Origin: Chitinophaga niastensis
Lineage (GTDB): Bacteria; Bacteroidota; Bacteroidia; Chitinophagales; Chitinophagaceae
DNA length: 64,000 nucleotides
Assembly (NCBI RefSeq): GCF_003014755.1
Contig: NZ_PYAW01000003.1
Span: 992,001-1,056,000, forward strand
Reading direction: 5' to 3'
Under the pieces are notes generated by a model that did no database searches, had not been told where the DNA came from, and saw nothing but the letters and a program-made list of their open reading frames with translations. This document shows, in pieces, positions 44,187 through 52,677 of the stretch; position 1 is the first letter of the stretch; every line of letters begins with the position of its first letter. The translations under genes were made by a program, and so were the position numbers.

Positions 44187-45581
44187 ATGAACAAACAACC
44201 ACTGCATCGCAGAAGTTTTCTCAAAAACACGGTAGCGGCTGGCGTAGGTATCTCTATGCTCGGTTCCTCTGCTAAATTATTTGCAAACGAAAAAAAACCT
44301 AAAGTTAGAGTAGGCGTAATCGGCGTTGGTGCGCGCGGTCTCGGACACCTGAACTTCTGCCTCCACCGCGAAGACGTGGAAGTAGTTGCTTTCGCTGATC
44401 CGGATACTGCGTTTACTGTGCCCAAGGCAAAAGCCATGATCGAAAAAGCCTATGGTGGTAAAAGAAAAGTAGCGGAATACACTAATGGACCTGAAGATTT
44501 CCGCAACCTGTTGAAACGTGATGACATTGACGCGGTAATCATTGCAACCCCGTGGGAATGGCATTCCATCATGGCTATTGCAGCTATGAAAGCAGGTAAA
44601 ACACCTGCAGTAGAAGTTTGCGGCGCCTCTGATATCCAGGAATGCTGGGAACTGGTTAACACCAGTGAAAACACCGGTATACCTGTATTTGGTATGGAAA
44701 ACGTATGCTACCGCAGAGATGTGATGGCAGTATTGAACATGGTTCGTCAGGGCCTGTTCGGCGAATTGACGCACCTGCAGGGCGGCTACCAGCACGATCT
44801 TCGTGGCGTGAAATTCAACAACGGTAAACAATACTACGGTGGTGGTGTGGAATTTGGCGAGAAAGCATTGTCTGAAGCTAAATGGAGAACCAATCACTCT
44901 GTACATCGCAACGCTGATCTGTACCCTTCACACGGACTGGGCCCGATCAACAATATGATCAACATCAACCGCGGTAACCGCTTACTGTCGCTGACTTCAG
45001 TGGCTACCAAATCACGCGGGCTGCATAAATACATCGTTGACAACGGTGGTGAAAACCATCCTAACGCTAAAGTAGAATTCAAACTGGGCGATATCGTTTC
45101 TACCCTGTTGAGAACCAACAATGGCGAAACTATTATGCTGTCGCATGATACCAACTCTCCGCGTCCTTACTCTCTGAACTTCCGCGTACAAGGCACTAAT
45201 GGCTTGTGGATGGATGATCAGCAATCACTGTATGTAGAGAAGAAAAGTAAATACGACGAATGGGAAAAAACCGGCGACTTCAAAGATCCGGAAAGTTACT
45301 TCGGTAAATATGATCACCCGCTGTGGAAAAAGTATGCCGCAGATGCTGCCGGCGCAGGTCATGGTGGTATGGACTGGTTTGTACTCAACTCATTCTTTGA
45401 GTGTATCAAACGTGGTACACCTTATCCGCTGGACGTTTACGATATGGCTACCTGGTATGCTATCACGCCGTTGAGTGAGCAGTCCGTAGCTGAAGGTGGT
45501 AGTGTACAATTCATCCCTGACTTTACACGCGGCCGCTGGATGAACAGAACACCGATCTTTGCACTGGACGACCAGTATTAA
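44187..45581 (+). CDS. Gfo/Idh/MocA-fold glycosidase, GH109 type (alpha-N-acetylgalactosaminidase-like)
   Basis: This 464-residue protein has a twin-arginine signal (HRRSFLKNTVAAG). The NAD-binding motif is GVIGVGARGLGHL near residue 45. It closely follows the Elizabethkingia NagA-type GH109 sequence as I remember it: ALENVCYRRDVMA-like block (MENVCYRRDVMAVLNMV), YQHDLRGVKF, EFGEKALSEAKWRTNH, YPSHGLGPI and GAGHGGMDWF. These enzymes split alpha-GalNAc using a tightly bound NAD in a redox-elimination mechanism. The expected location is periplasmic, after Tat export with cofactor. It is convergent with galK. Confidence 0.88.
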   Translation: MNKQPLHRRSFLKNTVAAGVGISMLGSSAKLFANEKKPKVRVGVIGVGARGLGHLNFCLHREDVEVVAFADPDTAFTVPKAKAMIEKAYGGKRKVAEYTNGPEDFRNLLKRDDIDAVIIATPWEWHSIMAIAAMKAGKTPAVEVCGASDIQECWELVNTSENTGIPVFGMENVCYRRDVMAVLNMVRQGLFGELTHLQGGYQHDLRGVKFNNGKQYYGGGVEFGEKALSEAKWRTNHSVHRNADLYPSHGLGPINNMININRGNRLLSLTSVATKSRGLHKYIVDNGGENHPNAKVEFKLGDIVSTLLRTNNGETIMLSHDTNSPRPYSLNFRVQGTNGLWMDDQQSLYVEKKSKYDEWEKTGDFKDPESYFGKYDHPLWKKYAADAAGAGHGGMDWFVLNSFFECIKRGTPYPLDVYDMATWYAITPLSEQSVAEGGSVQFIPDFTRGRWMNRTPIFALDDQY

Positions 45582-45583
45582 TA

Positions 45584-45706
45584 TAGCTGTTAGCGATTAG
45601 CTTTTAGCTTTTAGTTTAAATGCAGCGGAGATAAAAACGGGAATAATAAAATATCCGCCTTTATCTCCGCTGCATTTAAACTAAAAGCTAAAGGCTAAAA
45701 GCTAAC
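45584..45706. repeat. Family-B palindrome, copy 3
   Basis: TAGCTGT, TAGCGAT, TAGCTTT, TAGCTTT, TAG units lead to TTTAAATGCAGCGGAGATAA, an AT-rich centre, and the complement. The core equals that of copy 2. The right arm codes for the last residues and the TAG stop of galK. Confidence 0.88.
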
Positions 45707-46848
45707 TCCTTCACCGTAACCCCTTCTTCAATAGTAGTTACATATACTTCCGGCACTTTGCCGTATTGCTCATTATAACGTGATTGGATATACGAAACGT
45801 AATCCGCTACTTTTTCTGCCTTCACGAGATTGATGGTACAACCACCAAAGCCGCCGCCCATCACACGTGCACCGGCTACTTCTTCACGTTGTTTTGCCAG
45901 CGATACCAGGAAGTCCAGCTCCGGGCAACTCACTTCATATAATTTACTAAGCCCTTCATGTGTAGCATACATCAGCTGACCAAACGCTTGCAGGTTGCCT
46001 TGCTTTAATAATTCGGTACCATCCTGTACACGCTGAATTTCTGCAATCACATAAGAGCAGCGGTCGTATACTTTGGAAGATAGCTGTGAGCGCACTTCAT
46101 GGAGCATAGACATATCCGCATCGCGCAATGATTTTACAGCCGGATGATTAACCTGGATAACCTTCACTCCTTCTTCACACTGATGACGGCGAACGTTATA
46201 TTCAGAAGAAGCCAGGGAATGATGCACCATCGAATTACATAAAACAATCTTATATCCGGGGAAATTAAACGGGAAATATTCAAATTCCAGGCTACGGCAA
46301 TCCAGACGCATTACCTGATCTTTTTTGCCATGCAGGTTGGCAAACTGATCCATGATACCACATTTCACACCAGGGAAAGTGTGTTCTGCCTTCTGGCCAA
46401 TCAGGGCCATCTGCATACGATCCAGCCCGTATTGAAAGAAATGATCCAGCGCAGCCACCAGTCCACCTTCCACTGCCGCGGAAGAAGACATACCCGCGCC
46501 TACAGGGATATCACCTGCAATCACACAGTCGAAGCCTTTTACCGGTAATCCGCTTTCCTGTAGCTGAAACACCACTCCCATGAGATAATTGATCCATCCG
46601 TGGGTAGGCTTCACCTCGTCCAGTGAAAAAGAAACAGTTTCATTGGTAAATACCGCATGCGCGTTACATTGCCGTGTGTCGTTCAGCGCAATGGCATATA
46701 CAATTTTTTTATCAATAGCGGCAGGCAATACAAAGCCGTCGTTATAATCTGTATGTTCACCTATGAGGTTAATTCTTCCGGGGGAAACTACTATCAGTGG
46801 CTCTTTTCCGAATAAGTGTATGAATTTCTCCCTTGTTGCTTGTATCAT
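45688..46848 (-). CDS. galK: Galactokinase
   Basis: This GHMP kinase phosphorylates galactose at C1. The start is ATG 46846-46848. It has 386 residues, with the galactokinase signature GRINLIGEHTDYNDGFVLP near 25 and the GHMP ATP loop PVGAGMSSSAAVEGGL near 118. AGARVMGGGFGGCTINLV is near 335. It is 113 bp downstream of a GluP-type transporter on the other side and convergent with the GH109 gene. The last codons (ELAFSL, stop TAG) lie in a palindromic repeat. A GalNAc kinase activity cannot be excluded from sequence. Confidence 0.92.
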   Translation of the reverse strand: MIQATREKFIHLFGKEPLIVVSPGRINLIGEHTDYNDGFVLPAAIDKKIVYAIALNDTRQCNAHAVFTNETVSFSLDEVKPTHGWINYLMGVVFQLQESGLPVKGFDCVIAGDIPVGAGMSSSAAVEGGLVAALDHFFQYGLDRMQMALIGQKAEHTFPGVKCGIMDQFANLHGKKDQVMRLDCRSLEFEYFPFNFPGYKIVLCNSMVHHSLASSEYNVRRHQCEEGVKVIQVNHPAVKSLRDADMSMLHEVRSQLSSKVYDRCSYVIAEIQRVQDGTELLKQGNLQAFGQLMYATHEGLSKLYEVSCPELDFLVSLAKQREEVAGARVMGGGFGGCTINLVKAEKVADYVSYIQSRYNEQYGKVPEVYVTTIEEGVTVKELAFSL

Positions 46849-46902
46849 CAAAAAAATATTAAACGTAGAATTTACACCTAAAAATATAAAAATGATTCAG
46901 AA

Positions 46903-46940
46903 ATAAAAAAGGTTGTTCCGAAATTTCGGAACAACCTTTC
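46903..46940 (-). terminator. Terminator of the sugar transporter gene
   Basis: AAAGGTTGTTCCGAAA and its complement form a perfect 16-bp palindrome with a T run after it on the minus strand, 22 bases after the transporter stop. It also separates the transporter from galK. Confidence 0.8.
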
Positions 46941-46961
46941 AAAAAAGCTATTTAGAATATA

Positions 46962-48284
46962 TTATTTCTTTCCTACTTTATGACCAACTAGAGCATAGAA
47001 CAGGATGTACAGGTAGCAGGGAACCATGCAATAGAGGAATGCATGTCTGAAGTCCATGTTGCTGTTATACAGGAAGCTGAACATACTTTCTTTATTGAAC
47101 ATGCCACTGTAGATCTGCGGGAGGATACCACCACCTGCGATAGCCATTATCAGTAAAGCAGAACCCATTTTGGTATAACGACCCAGCCCGTCAATTGCCA
47201 TCGGGAAGATAGCAGGCCACATCAGGGCATTAGCCAGACCCAGCAGCGCAATAAAGGTTACAGCAGAGAAACCGGAGGTAAAGTAAGCCGCAATGGTAAA
47301 CAGCACGCCTAATACCGCAGAGATCTGTAAACCTTTCTGACCGGTGATGATCTTGGGAATAGTAGCAATACCAATTACATATCCAACCAACATGGCCACC
47401 AAAGTGAACGTGCTAAAGTATTTGGTATCATCCAGGCTCATGCCCATAGATTTACCATAAGAACCAATTACGTCGCCTGCCATTACTTCCACACCTACAT
47501 AAACAAAGAGACACAATACACCCAGTACCAGGTGAGGGAACTGAAATACACTGGTTTTACCTGTAGTAGATGCTTTAGTAGCAGCATCTTCCTGGTTGGT
47601 ATCTATTTCAGGTAAAGAAGAGCGTTTCAGTAGCACCGCCAGTATTACCAGTATAATGGAAATAACTACATAAGGACCCTTTACACGGGAAGCCAGGCTA
47701 TCCAGTAAAGCATTCTTCTGCGCCACATCTACGGCAGCCTTGATACTGTCTTCCAGCTGGGAAGCACCTTTTAATACGATAGAACTCAGGATCAATGGAG
47801 CCAGCGCACCCGCACCTTTATTACAGATACCCATAATACTGATACGTTTGGCCGCACTTTCCTTTGGTCCGATGATGCTGGCGTACGGATTAGAGGCCGT
47901 TTGCAATAAGGACAAGCCCGCTCCCTGTATGAACAATCCCGTGAGGAACATGCCGAAACTACGCGCATTGGCAGCAGGAATGAATACCAGCGAGCCAACG
48001 GCGATGACCAGCAACCCTAAGGCCATACCATTTTTAAACCCTGTTTTGTCCAGGATAAAAGAAGAAGGAATAGAGAGGAAAAAATAAGCCATATAAAAGG
48101 CCATCGTTACCAGCAGCGCCTGAGACACGTTCAACTCACACACGATCTGGAAAAACTGGATCAGTGTACCATTAAGCCAGGTAACAAAACCGAATACAAA
48201 GAACAATATGCCCATAATGGCCATAGATTGCCCATATCCCGCTTGTTTAACGGGTATTTTCATTGTTGCTGTTTGGTTGGACAT
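46962..48284 (-). CDS. Sugar MFS transporter, FucP/GluP family
   Basis: This 440-residue, 12-helix proton symporter of the FHS family carries glucose, galactose or fucose. Diagnostic stretches are FFVFGFVTWLNGTLIQFF in TM1, FYMAYFFLSIPSS in TM2, and LFIQGAGLSLLQTASNPYA in TM4 (QTASNPY is the GluP/FucP sugar-site motif). It is upstream of galK on the same strand, with a strong terminator between. It is divergent from a second FHS transporter across 185 bp containing an AAAACGTTTT palindrome. Galactose is a reasonable guess but not proven. Confidence 0.9.
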   Translation of the reverse strand: MSNQTATMKIPVKQAGYGQSMAIMGILFFVFGFVTWLNGTLIQFFQIVCELNVSQALLVTMAFYMAYFFLSIPSSFILDKTGFKNGMALGLLVIAVGSLVFIPAANARSFGMFLTGLFIQGAGLSLLQTASNPYASIIGPKESAAKRISIMGICNKGAGALAPLILSSIVLKGASQLEDSIKAAVDVAQKNALLDSLASRVKGPYVVISIILVILAVLLKRSSLPEIDTNQEDAATKASTTGKTSVFQFPHLVLGVLCLFVYVGVEVMAGDVIGSYGKSMGMSLDDTKYFSTFTLVAMLVGYVIGIATIPKIITGQKGLQISAVLGVLFTIAAYFTSGFSAVTFIALLGLANALMWPAIFPMAIDGLGRYTKMGSALLIMAIAGGGILPQIYSGMFNKESMFSFLYNSNMDFRHAFLYCMVPCYLYILFYALVGHKVGKK

Positions 48285-48357
48285 AAGCTGTCAAGATTAT
48301 TTTTTAGATAAGCGCGAACATAATTAACTTATCCTTAATTTCATAAATATTTTAGCT

Positions 48358-48367
48358 AAAACGTTTT
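48358..48367. promoter_or_regulatory. AAAACGTTTT palindrome in the divergent transporter promoter region
   Basis: This perfect 10-bp palindrome lies between the two divergent sugar transporter genes, about 74 bases from the minus-strand ATG and 103 from the plus-strand ATG. The same 10 bases occur just before nagB. It may be an operator of a LacI-type or similar sugar regulator (inference). Confidence 0.4.
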
Positions 48368-48469
48368 ATCAACCAAAAAAAACGCAACAATTAAATTACT
48401 TTTTTAAAAATTTTAAAAATTTATTTATACATTTATCCGGCAAAAATTTCACTGTAACTTAACACGTTT

Positions 48470-50383
48470 ATGGCTCAGCAATCAAAGCAAAGCGCTCAAA
48501 GTACACATCCCTCGTTCTTTGTGCTCATTCTAGTGTTCTTCTTTTGGGGGTTTCTGGCTGCATCCAACAGTATCTTTATCCCTTTCTGTAAATCTCACTT
48601 CAACCTTACCCAGCTTCAATCTCAACTGATTGACTTCTCCTTTTACAGCGCCTACTTCATAGGCTCACTGATCTTATACCTGGCCTCTGCTGCAAGAAAA
48701 GTAGATATCCTTAATAAGATCGGCTATAAAAAGGGTATCATCTATGGCTTGCTGATCTCCGTACTAGGATCTGCGATCATGATCCCTTGTGTAAATAAGG
48801 AGAAAATTGTTCCTATTAAGGAAACTATCAGTGACATCAGTGGTTTCCAGGTGGAGCAACAACTGCAGACTTCGGACAGACTGTTAAAAATACGTCGCGA
48901 AAAAAATCCTGATACTTACTCCCTGCTCATCAGCAACGATGCAGCAGAGAAATACACCAGTAATCCACAATTACTTGCTGCTATCCAGGGCGGCTTTACA
49001 AAAGATGAGGAGCATAAACAATATGCCGGCACCTTCACTAAAGCTAATCTGGAGAAAATAGTAACAGTATTGGATACTGATTACAAACAAACAGTCACCT
49101 TCGGTTATTTTGCCCTCATCCTGATGGCATTATTCATTGTGGCATTAGGTTTTTCCCTGCAGCAAACAGCGGCCAACCCGTTTGCGATCCTGCTGGGCGA
49201 TCATGCCAAAGGTGCACACCGCCTCAATATGGCTGGTGGCGTAAACTCTTTCGGGACCACTATCGGACCTATTATTGTGAGCATGTTGCTGTTCGGTAAT
49301 ATTAAAGGAGGTGATGTAAGCACAGATATCAGCAAAATCAACACGTTATATTTCCTGCTGATTGGGCTGTTCCTCGTTGCTGCCGCCATCTTTGCTTTTG
49401 TGAAAATGCCTGAAAGTCAGGATACAGAAGCATTTGAAACATCGCCCAAAGCTACCAAATCCATACTGGGTATCACTTTCATGTTCATCCTCATTCTGAT
49501 GGGACTGATCCTGAAATTTGAACTGCCTTTATTTATCGCTGGTATCGTTGGTATTATTGGTATCCTCTTCTTTGCCAAAACCGCTTCTTCTTCCAATAGT
49601 GAAGGATGGGGTGCTATGAGATATCCTCAGCTCACACTGGGTATGCTGGCTATCTTTATATATGTGGGTGTGGAAGTTACTATTGCCAGTAACCTCGGTG
49701 CTTTACTGAAACATCCCGGATTCCTTACGCCTAAAGGCCTGGCAGAATCTGAACTGGATCCGTATGTATCCCTGTTCTGGGGTAGTATGATGATAGGCAG
49801 ATGGACAGGCGCGATCAGTGTATTCAATGTATCCAAAAACACACGTAAAGTACTTTGTGTAATTGTACCTTTCATTGCTTACGCAGTCATCCTCGGTGCC
49901 AACGTAATAAAAGGTAATGATGTAACAGTGTTGTATCCTTATGTTATCTGCATCGTTATACAAATCATCGGTTTCTTTGCTGGTCAGGATAAACCTGCAA
50001 AAACCCTGATGGTTTTCGGCCTGCTGGGTGTAGGTACTGTATTAATTGGTTTATTCACTACCGGTCCGCTGGCTACTTTCGCATTCATCAGTGGTGGTTT
50101 ATTCTGCTCTGTAATGTGGCCAAGTATCTTCGCATTATCTATTGCGGGCCTGGGCAAATACACTGGTCAGGGTTCTGCTTTCCTGATTATGATGATCCTC
50201 GGTGGTTCACTCATTCCTCCTGTACAAGGCGGTCTGGCAGACATTCCAAGCATTGGTATTCACGCCTCTTATGTTATTCCGGCGCTATGCTTTGCTTACC
50301 TCGCGTTCTTCGCATTCAGAGTTAAAAACATTTTAAAATCTCAAGGTATTGATTATGAGTCAGCAATTAGCGGTGGGCATTGA
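48470..50383 (+). CDS. FHS-type MFS sugar transporter with large periplasmic insert
   Basis: This 637-residue protein is about 200 longer than usual for the family. Residues 16-40 (FFFWGFLAASNSIFIPF) and LGFSLQQTAANPFAILLGD mark the FucP/GluP fold. About 100 hydrophilic residues (109-208) are inserted between TM3 and TM4, predicted to be periplasmic. Two further hydrophobic segments near 326-368 lie between TM6 and TM7. The C-terminal half is regular (GGLFCSVMWPSIFALSIAGLG). The last 29 bases overlap the ROK kinase start, so the two are translationally linked. Substrate is probably GlcNAc or another hexose from context. Confidence 0.85.
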   Translation: MAQQSKQSAQSTHPSFFVLILVFFFWGFLAASNSIFIPFCKSHFNLTQLQSQLIDFSFYSAYFIGSLILYLASAARKVDILNKIGYKKGIIYGLLISVLGSAIMIPCVNKEKIVPIKETISDISGFQVEQQLQTSDRLLKIRREKNPDTYSLLISNDAAEKYTSNPQLLAAIQGGFTKDEEHKQYAGTFTKANLEKIVTVLDTDYKQTVTFGYFALILMALFIVALGFSLQQTAANPFAILLGDHAKGAHRLNMAGGVNSFGTTIGPIIVSMLLFGNIKGGDVSTDISKINTLYFLLIGLFLVAAAIFAFVKMPESQDTEAFETSPKATKSILGITFMFILILMGLILKFELPLFIAGIVGIIGILFFAKTASSSNSEGWGAMRYPQLTLGMLAIFIYVGVEVTIASNLGALLKHPGFLTPKGLAESELDPYVSLFWGSMMIGRWTGAISVFNVSKNTRKVLCVIVPFIAYAVILGANVIKGNDVTVLYPYVICIVIQIIGFFAGQDKPAKTLMVFGLLGVGTVLIGLFTTGPLATFAFISGGLFCSVMWPSIFALSIAGLGKYTGQGSAFLIMMILGGSLIPPVQGGLADIPSIGIHASYVIPALCFAYLAFFAFRVKNILKSQGIDYESAISGGH

Positions 50384-51320
50384 TATTGGCGGAACTAACA
50401 CCAAATTTGGTATTGTAGATCGCAGGGGTAATATTTTGTGTGACGGTCGTATGTTAACCAATCAGCATGACAACGTAGATTGCTTTCTGGATGAACTTCA
50501 CCAACGCTTATCGACACTTATTGAAGAAGTGGGCGGTATAGAAAATGTAAAAGGTATTGGTGTGGGTGCGCCTAACGGTAACTTTTACACAGGTAATATT
50601 GAATACGCGCCTAACCTCCGTTGGAAAGGCGTAGTACCACTGGCCAGCCTGCTGGAAAAAAAGTTCGGCCTGCCAACTGTATTAACCAATGACGCCAATG
50701 CGGCGGCACTGGGAGAATTGATCTACGGTGCAGCCAGAGGTATGAAAGATTTTATCGTTATCACCCTCGGTACAGGTGTGGGCAGCGGTATTGTAGCAAA
50801 CGGTCAGTTGATTTACGGGCACGATGGTTTTGCCGGAGAACTGGGTCATTGTATAGTGATTCCTGGTGGCAGATTACATCCCGGAACCGGCGCGCACGGC
50901 TCGCTGGAAGCCTATGCTTCCGCTACCGGTGTAACCAATTCCGCACTGGAACTGCTGGTTACCCGTCCGGATACCCCCAGCATCATGCGGGATCATACCA
51001 AAGAAGAGATTAATTCCAAACTCATTTATGAAGCTGCCATGCAAGGCGATGCGCTGGCTATGGAAGTATATGAGTACACCGGAAGAATACTCGGAGAAGC
51101 CCTTGCCAATTTCGTGATGTTCTCCAGCCCGGAAGCTATTGTACTTTTCGGCGGCCTTACAAAAGCCGGGGATCTGATCATGAAACCGGTACGGGAGCAT
51201 ATGGAAAAGAACCTGCTTCCTATATTCCAGAATAAAGTTAAATTGCTGTTCTCAGAACTGAAAGAAAGTGATGCTGCTATTCTGGGCGCCAGCGCACTGG
51301 CGTGGGAAATGAAAGACTAG
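50355..51320 (+). CDS. ROK-family sugar kinase
   Basis: This is a hexokinase-like enzyme of 321 residues; the start is ATG 50355, overlapping the transporter gene by 29 bp. The ATP loop GIDIGGTNTKFGIVD is at residues 8-22, the catalytic aspartate in TNDANAAALGE near 110, and ITLGTGVGSGIV near 134. The usual zinc motif CXCGXXGCXE is replaced by HPGTGAHGSLE, which has no cysteine. Glucokinase or N-acetylglucosamine kinase are the main options; the coupling to a transporter and the neighbouring hexosaminidase favour an amino sugar. The TAG stop forms the start of a family-B repeat. Confidence 0.87.
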   Translation: MSQQLAVGIDIGGTNTKFGIVDRRGNILCDGRMLTNQHDNVDCFLDELHQRLSTLIEEVGGIENVKGIGVGAPNGNFYTGNIEYAPNLRWKGVVPLASLLEKKFGLPTVLTNDANAAALGELIYGAARGMKDFIVITLGTGVGSGIVANGQLIYGHDGFAGELGHCIVIPGGRLHPGTGAHGSLEAYASATGVTNSALELLVTRPDTPSIMRDHTKEEINSKLIYEAAMQGDALAMEVYEYTGRILGEALANFVMFSSPEAIVLFGGLTKAGDLIMKPVREHMEKNLLPIFQNKVKLLFSELKESDAAILGASALAWEMKD

Positions 51321-51424
51321 CAATTAGCTTTTAGCAGTTAGCTTTTAGTACCTGTTAATACAGCTAACAACTAACTGCGGGAAGTTAATTGCTAAAAGCT
51401 AATTGCTAAAGCTAAAAGCTAATT
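51318..51424. repeat. Family-B palindrome, copy 4
   Basis: TAGCAAT, TAGCTTT, TAGCAGT, TAGCTTT, TAG units lead to a diverged centre (CAGCTAACAACTAACTGCGG) and then the complementary AGCTAATTGCTAAAGC arms. It starts on the ROK stop codon and ends at the base before the next ATG, so it is the whole intergenic space. Confidence 0.85.
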
Positions 51425-52480
51425 ATGAATAATAGAAGATCATTTCTGAAAACAGCGGCCCTTGGCGCCGCTGTTTTCTCTTTAGACGGAGTAACGGGAA
51501 CGCCTGTACGCTCACAGTCAAAAGGTGGATCCCTAAAAGGACAGCCTATTGTGGTGTCTACCTGGGACTTTGGTCGTGCAGCCAACGCTGCGGCCTGGGA
51601 AATACTGAAGAAGGGCGGCCGCGCACTGGATGCAGTAGAAGCCGGTGTACGCGTACCGGAAGCAGACCCTAACAACCACACCGTAGGTTATTCCGGCTAT
51701 CCTGATCGTGATGGCCGCGTAACACTTGATGCCTGCATCATGGATGAACTGGGCAATTGCGGATCTGTTGGTGCACTGGAACATGTAACACATGCTATTT
51801 CTGTAGCACGTATGGTAATGGAACGAACACCACACGTAATGCTGGTAGGTGATGGTGCACTGCAATTTGCGCTGGCAAATGGTTTCCAGAAAGAAAATCT
51901 CCTCACGCCAGAGTCAGAAAAAGCGTGGAAAGAGTGGCTGAAAACATCTGAATACAAACCGGTCATCAACATAGAAAATAAATCTTACACACCCGCCAAT
52001 GGCGCTACTGCATTCAATCCGCTGATGCTGCCGGGGAATGTTTATAACCACGATACAATTGGTATGGTAGCCCTGGATGCAGCCGGTAACTTATCCGGCG
52101 CCTGCACTACCAGCGGCATGGCCTTCAAACTGCATGGCCGTGTGGGAGATTCTCCTATCATTGGCGCAGGTTTATATGTGGATAACGAAATAGGTGCCGC
52201 TACAAGTACCGGTGTGGGTGAAGAAGTGATCAAAATTGTAGGTAGTCATCTTGTGGTAGAACTGATGCGTCAGGGCTATCCGCCGGAAAAAGCCTGCAAG
52301 GAAGCGGTGGATCGTATTGTAAAAAGGAGTCCTTCCAAAGCAAAAGAAATCCAGGTAGGATTTCTGGCCCTCAACAAAAAAGGACAACACGGTGCTTATT
52401 GCCTGCAAAAAGGCTTCAGCTATGCTGTTTGCACCAGTTATACCAGCAATATTTTAATTGACGGAAAACATTATTTTTAA
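51425..52480 (+). CDS. N4-(beta-N-acetylglucosaminyl)-L-asparaginase (glycosylasparaginase)
   Basis: This Ntn-hydrolase cuts the GlcNAc-Asn bond left after deglycosylation of N-glycoproteins. It has 351 residues with a Tat-like signal (NNRRSFLKTAALGAA). Autocleavage should occur between Asp210 and the nucleophile Thr211 in NHDTIGMVALD. The substrate-site motifs GRVGDSPIIGAGLYVDN and ATSTGVGE follow, and the N-terminal AWEILKKGGRALDAVEAG is typical. Export suggests that it acts in the periplasm. Its presence beside GH20 and GH29 enzymes points to N-glycoprotein breakdown. Confidence 0.92.
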   Translation: MNNRRSFLKTAALGAAVFSLDGVTGTPVRSQSKGGSLKGQPIVVSTWDFGRAANAAAWEILKKGGRALDAVEAGVRVPEADPNNHTVGYSGYPDRDGRVTLDACIMDELGNCGSVGALEHVTHAISVARMVMERTPHVMLVGDGALQFALANGFQKENLLTPESEKAWKEWLKTSEYKPVINIENKSYTPANGATAFNPLMLPGNVYNHDTIGMVALDAAGNLSGACTTSGMAFKLHGRVGDSPIIGAGLYVDNEIGAATSTGVGEEVIKIVGSHLVVELMRQGYPPEKACKEAVDRIVKRSPSKAKEIQVGFLALNKKGQHGAYCLQKGFSYAVCTSYTSNILIDGKHYF

Positions 52481-52491
52481 AAACGCGGAGA

Positions 52492-52657
52492 GAAAGCCTT
52501 CGGCTTTTGTCTTGCTCAGGATTTTTCTGATTAAAATGATTTTTCTGATTTTTATAGATCATTGAAATGAAATTTGAATCTATATAAGAAAAAAACAAAA
52601 TCAGAAAAATCATTTTAATCAGAAAAATCCTGAGTAAGACAAAAGCCGAAGGCTTTC
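52492..52657. repeat. Intergenic palindrome with 9-nt GATTTTTCT units (variant family D)
   Basis: This 166-bp palindrome has arms GAAAGCCTTCGGCTTTTGTC, then GCTCAGGATTTTTCTGATTA and GATTTTTCT units, and the complement. The first 17 bases of each arm (GAAAGCCTTCGGCTTTTG) are themselves a small hairpin. It has the same 9-nt step as family A but different sequence. It sits between glycosylasparaginase and cutC. Confidence 0.88.
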
Positions 52658-52677
52658 CAAACCTAAAAGCAATCTCT

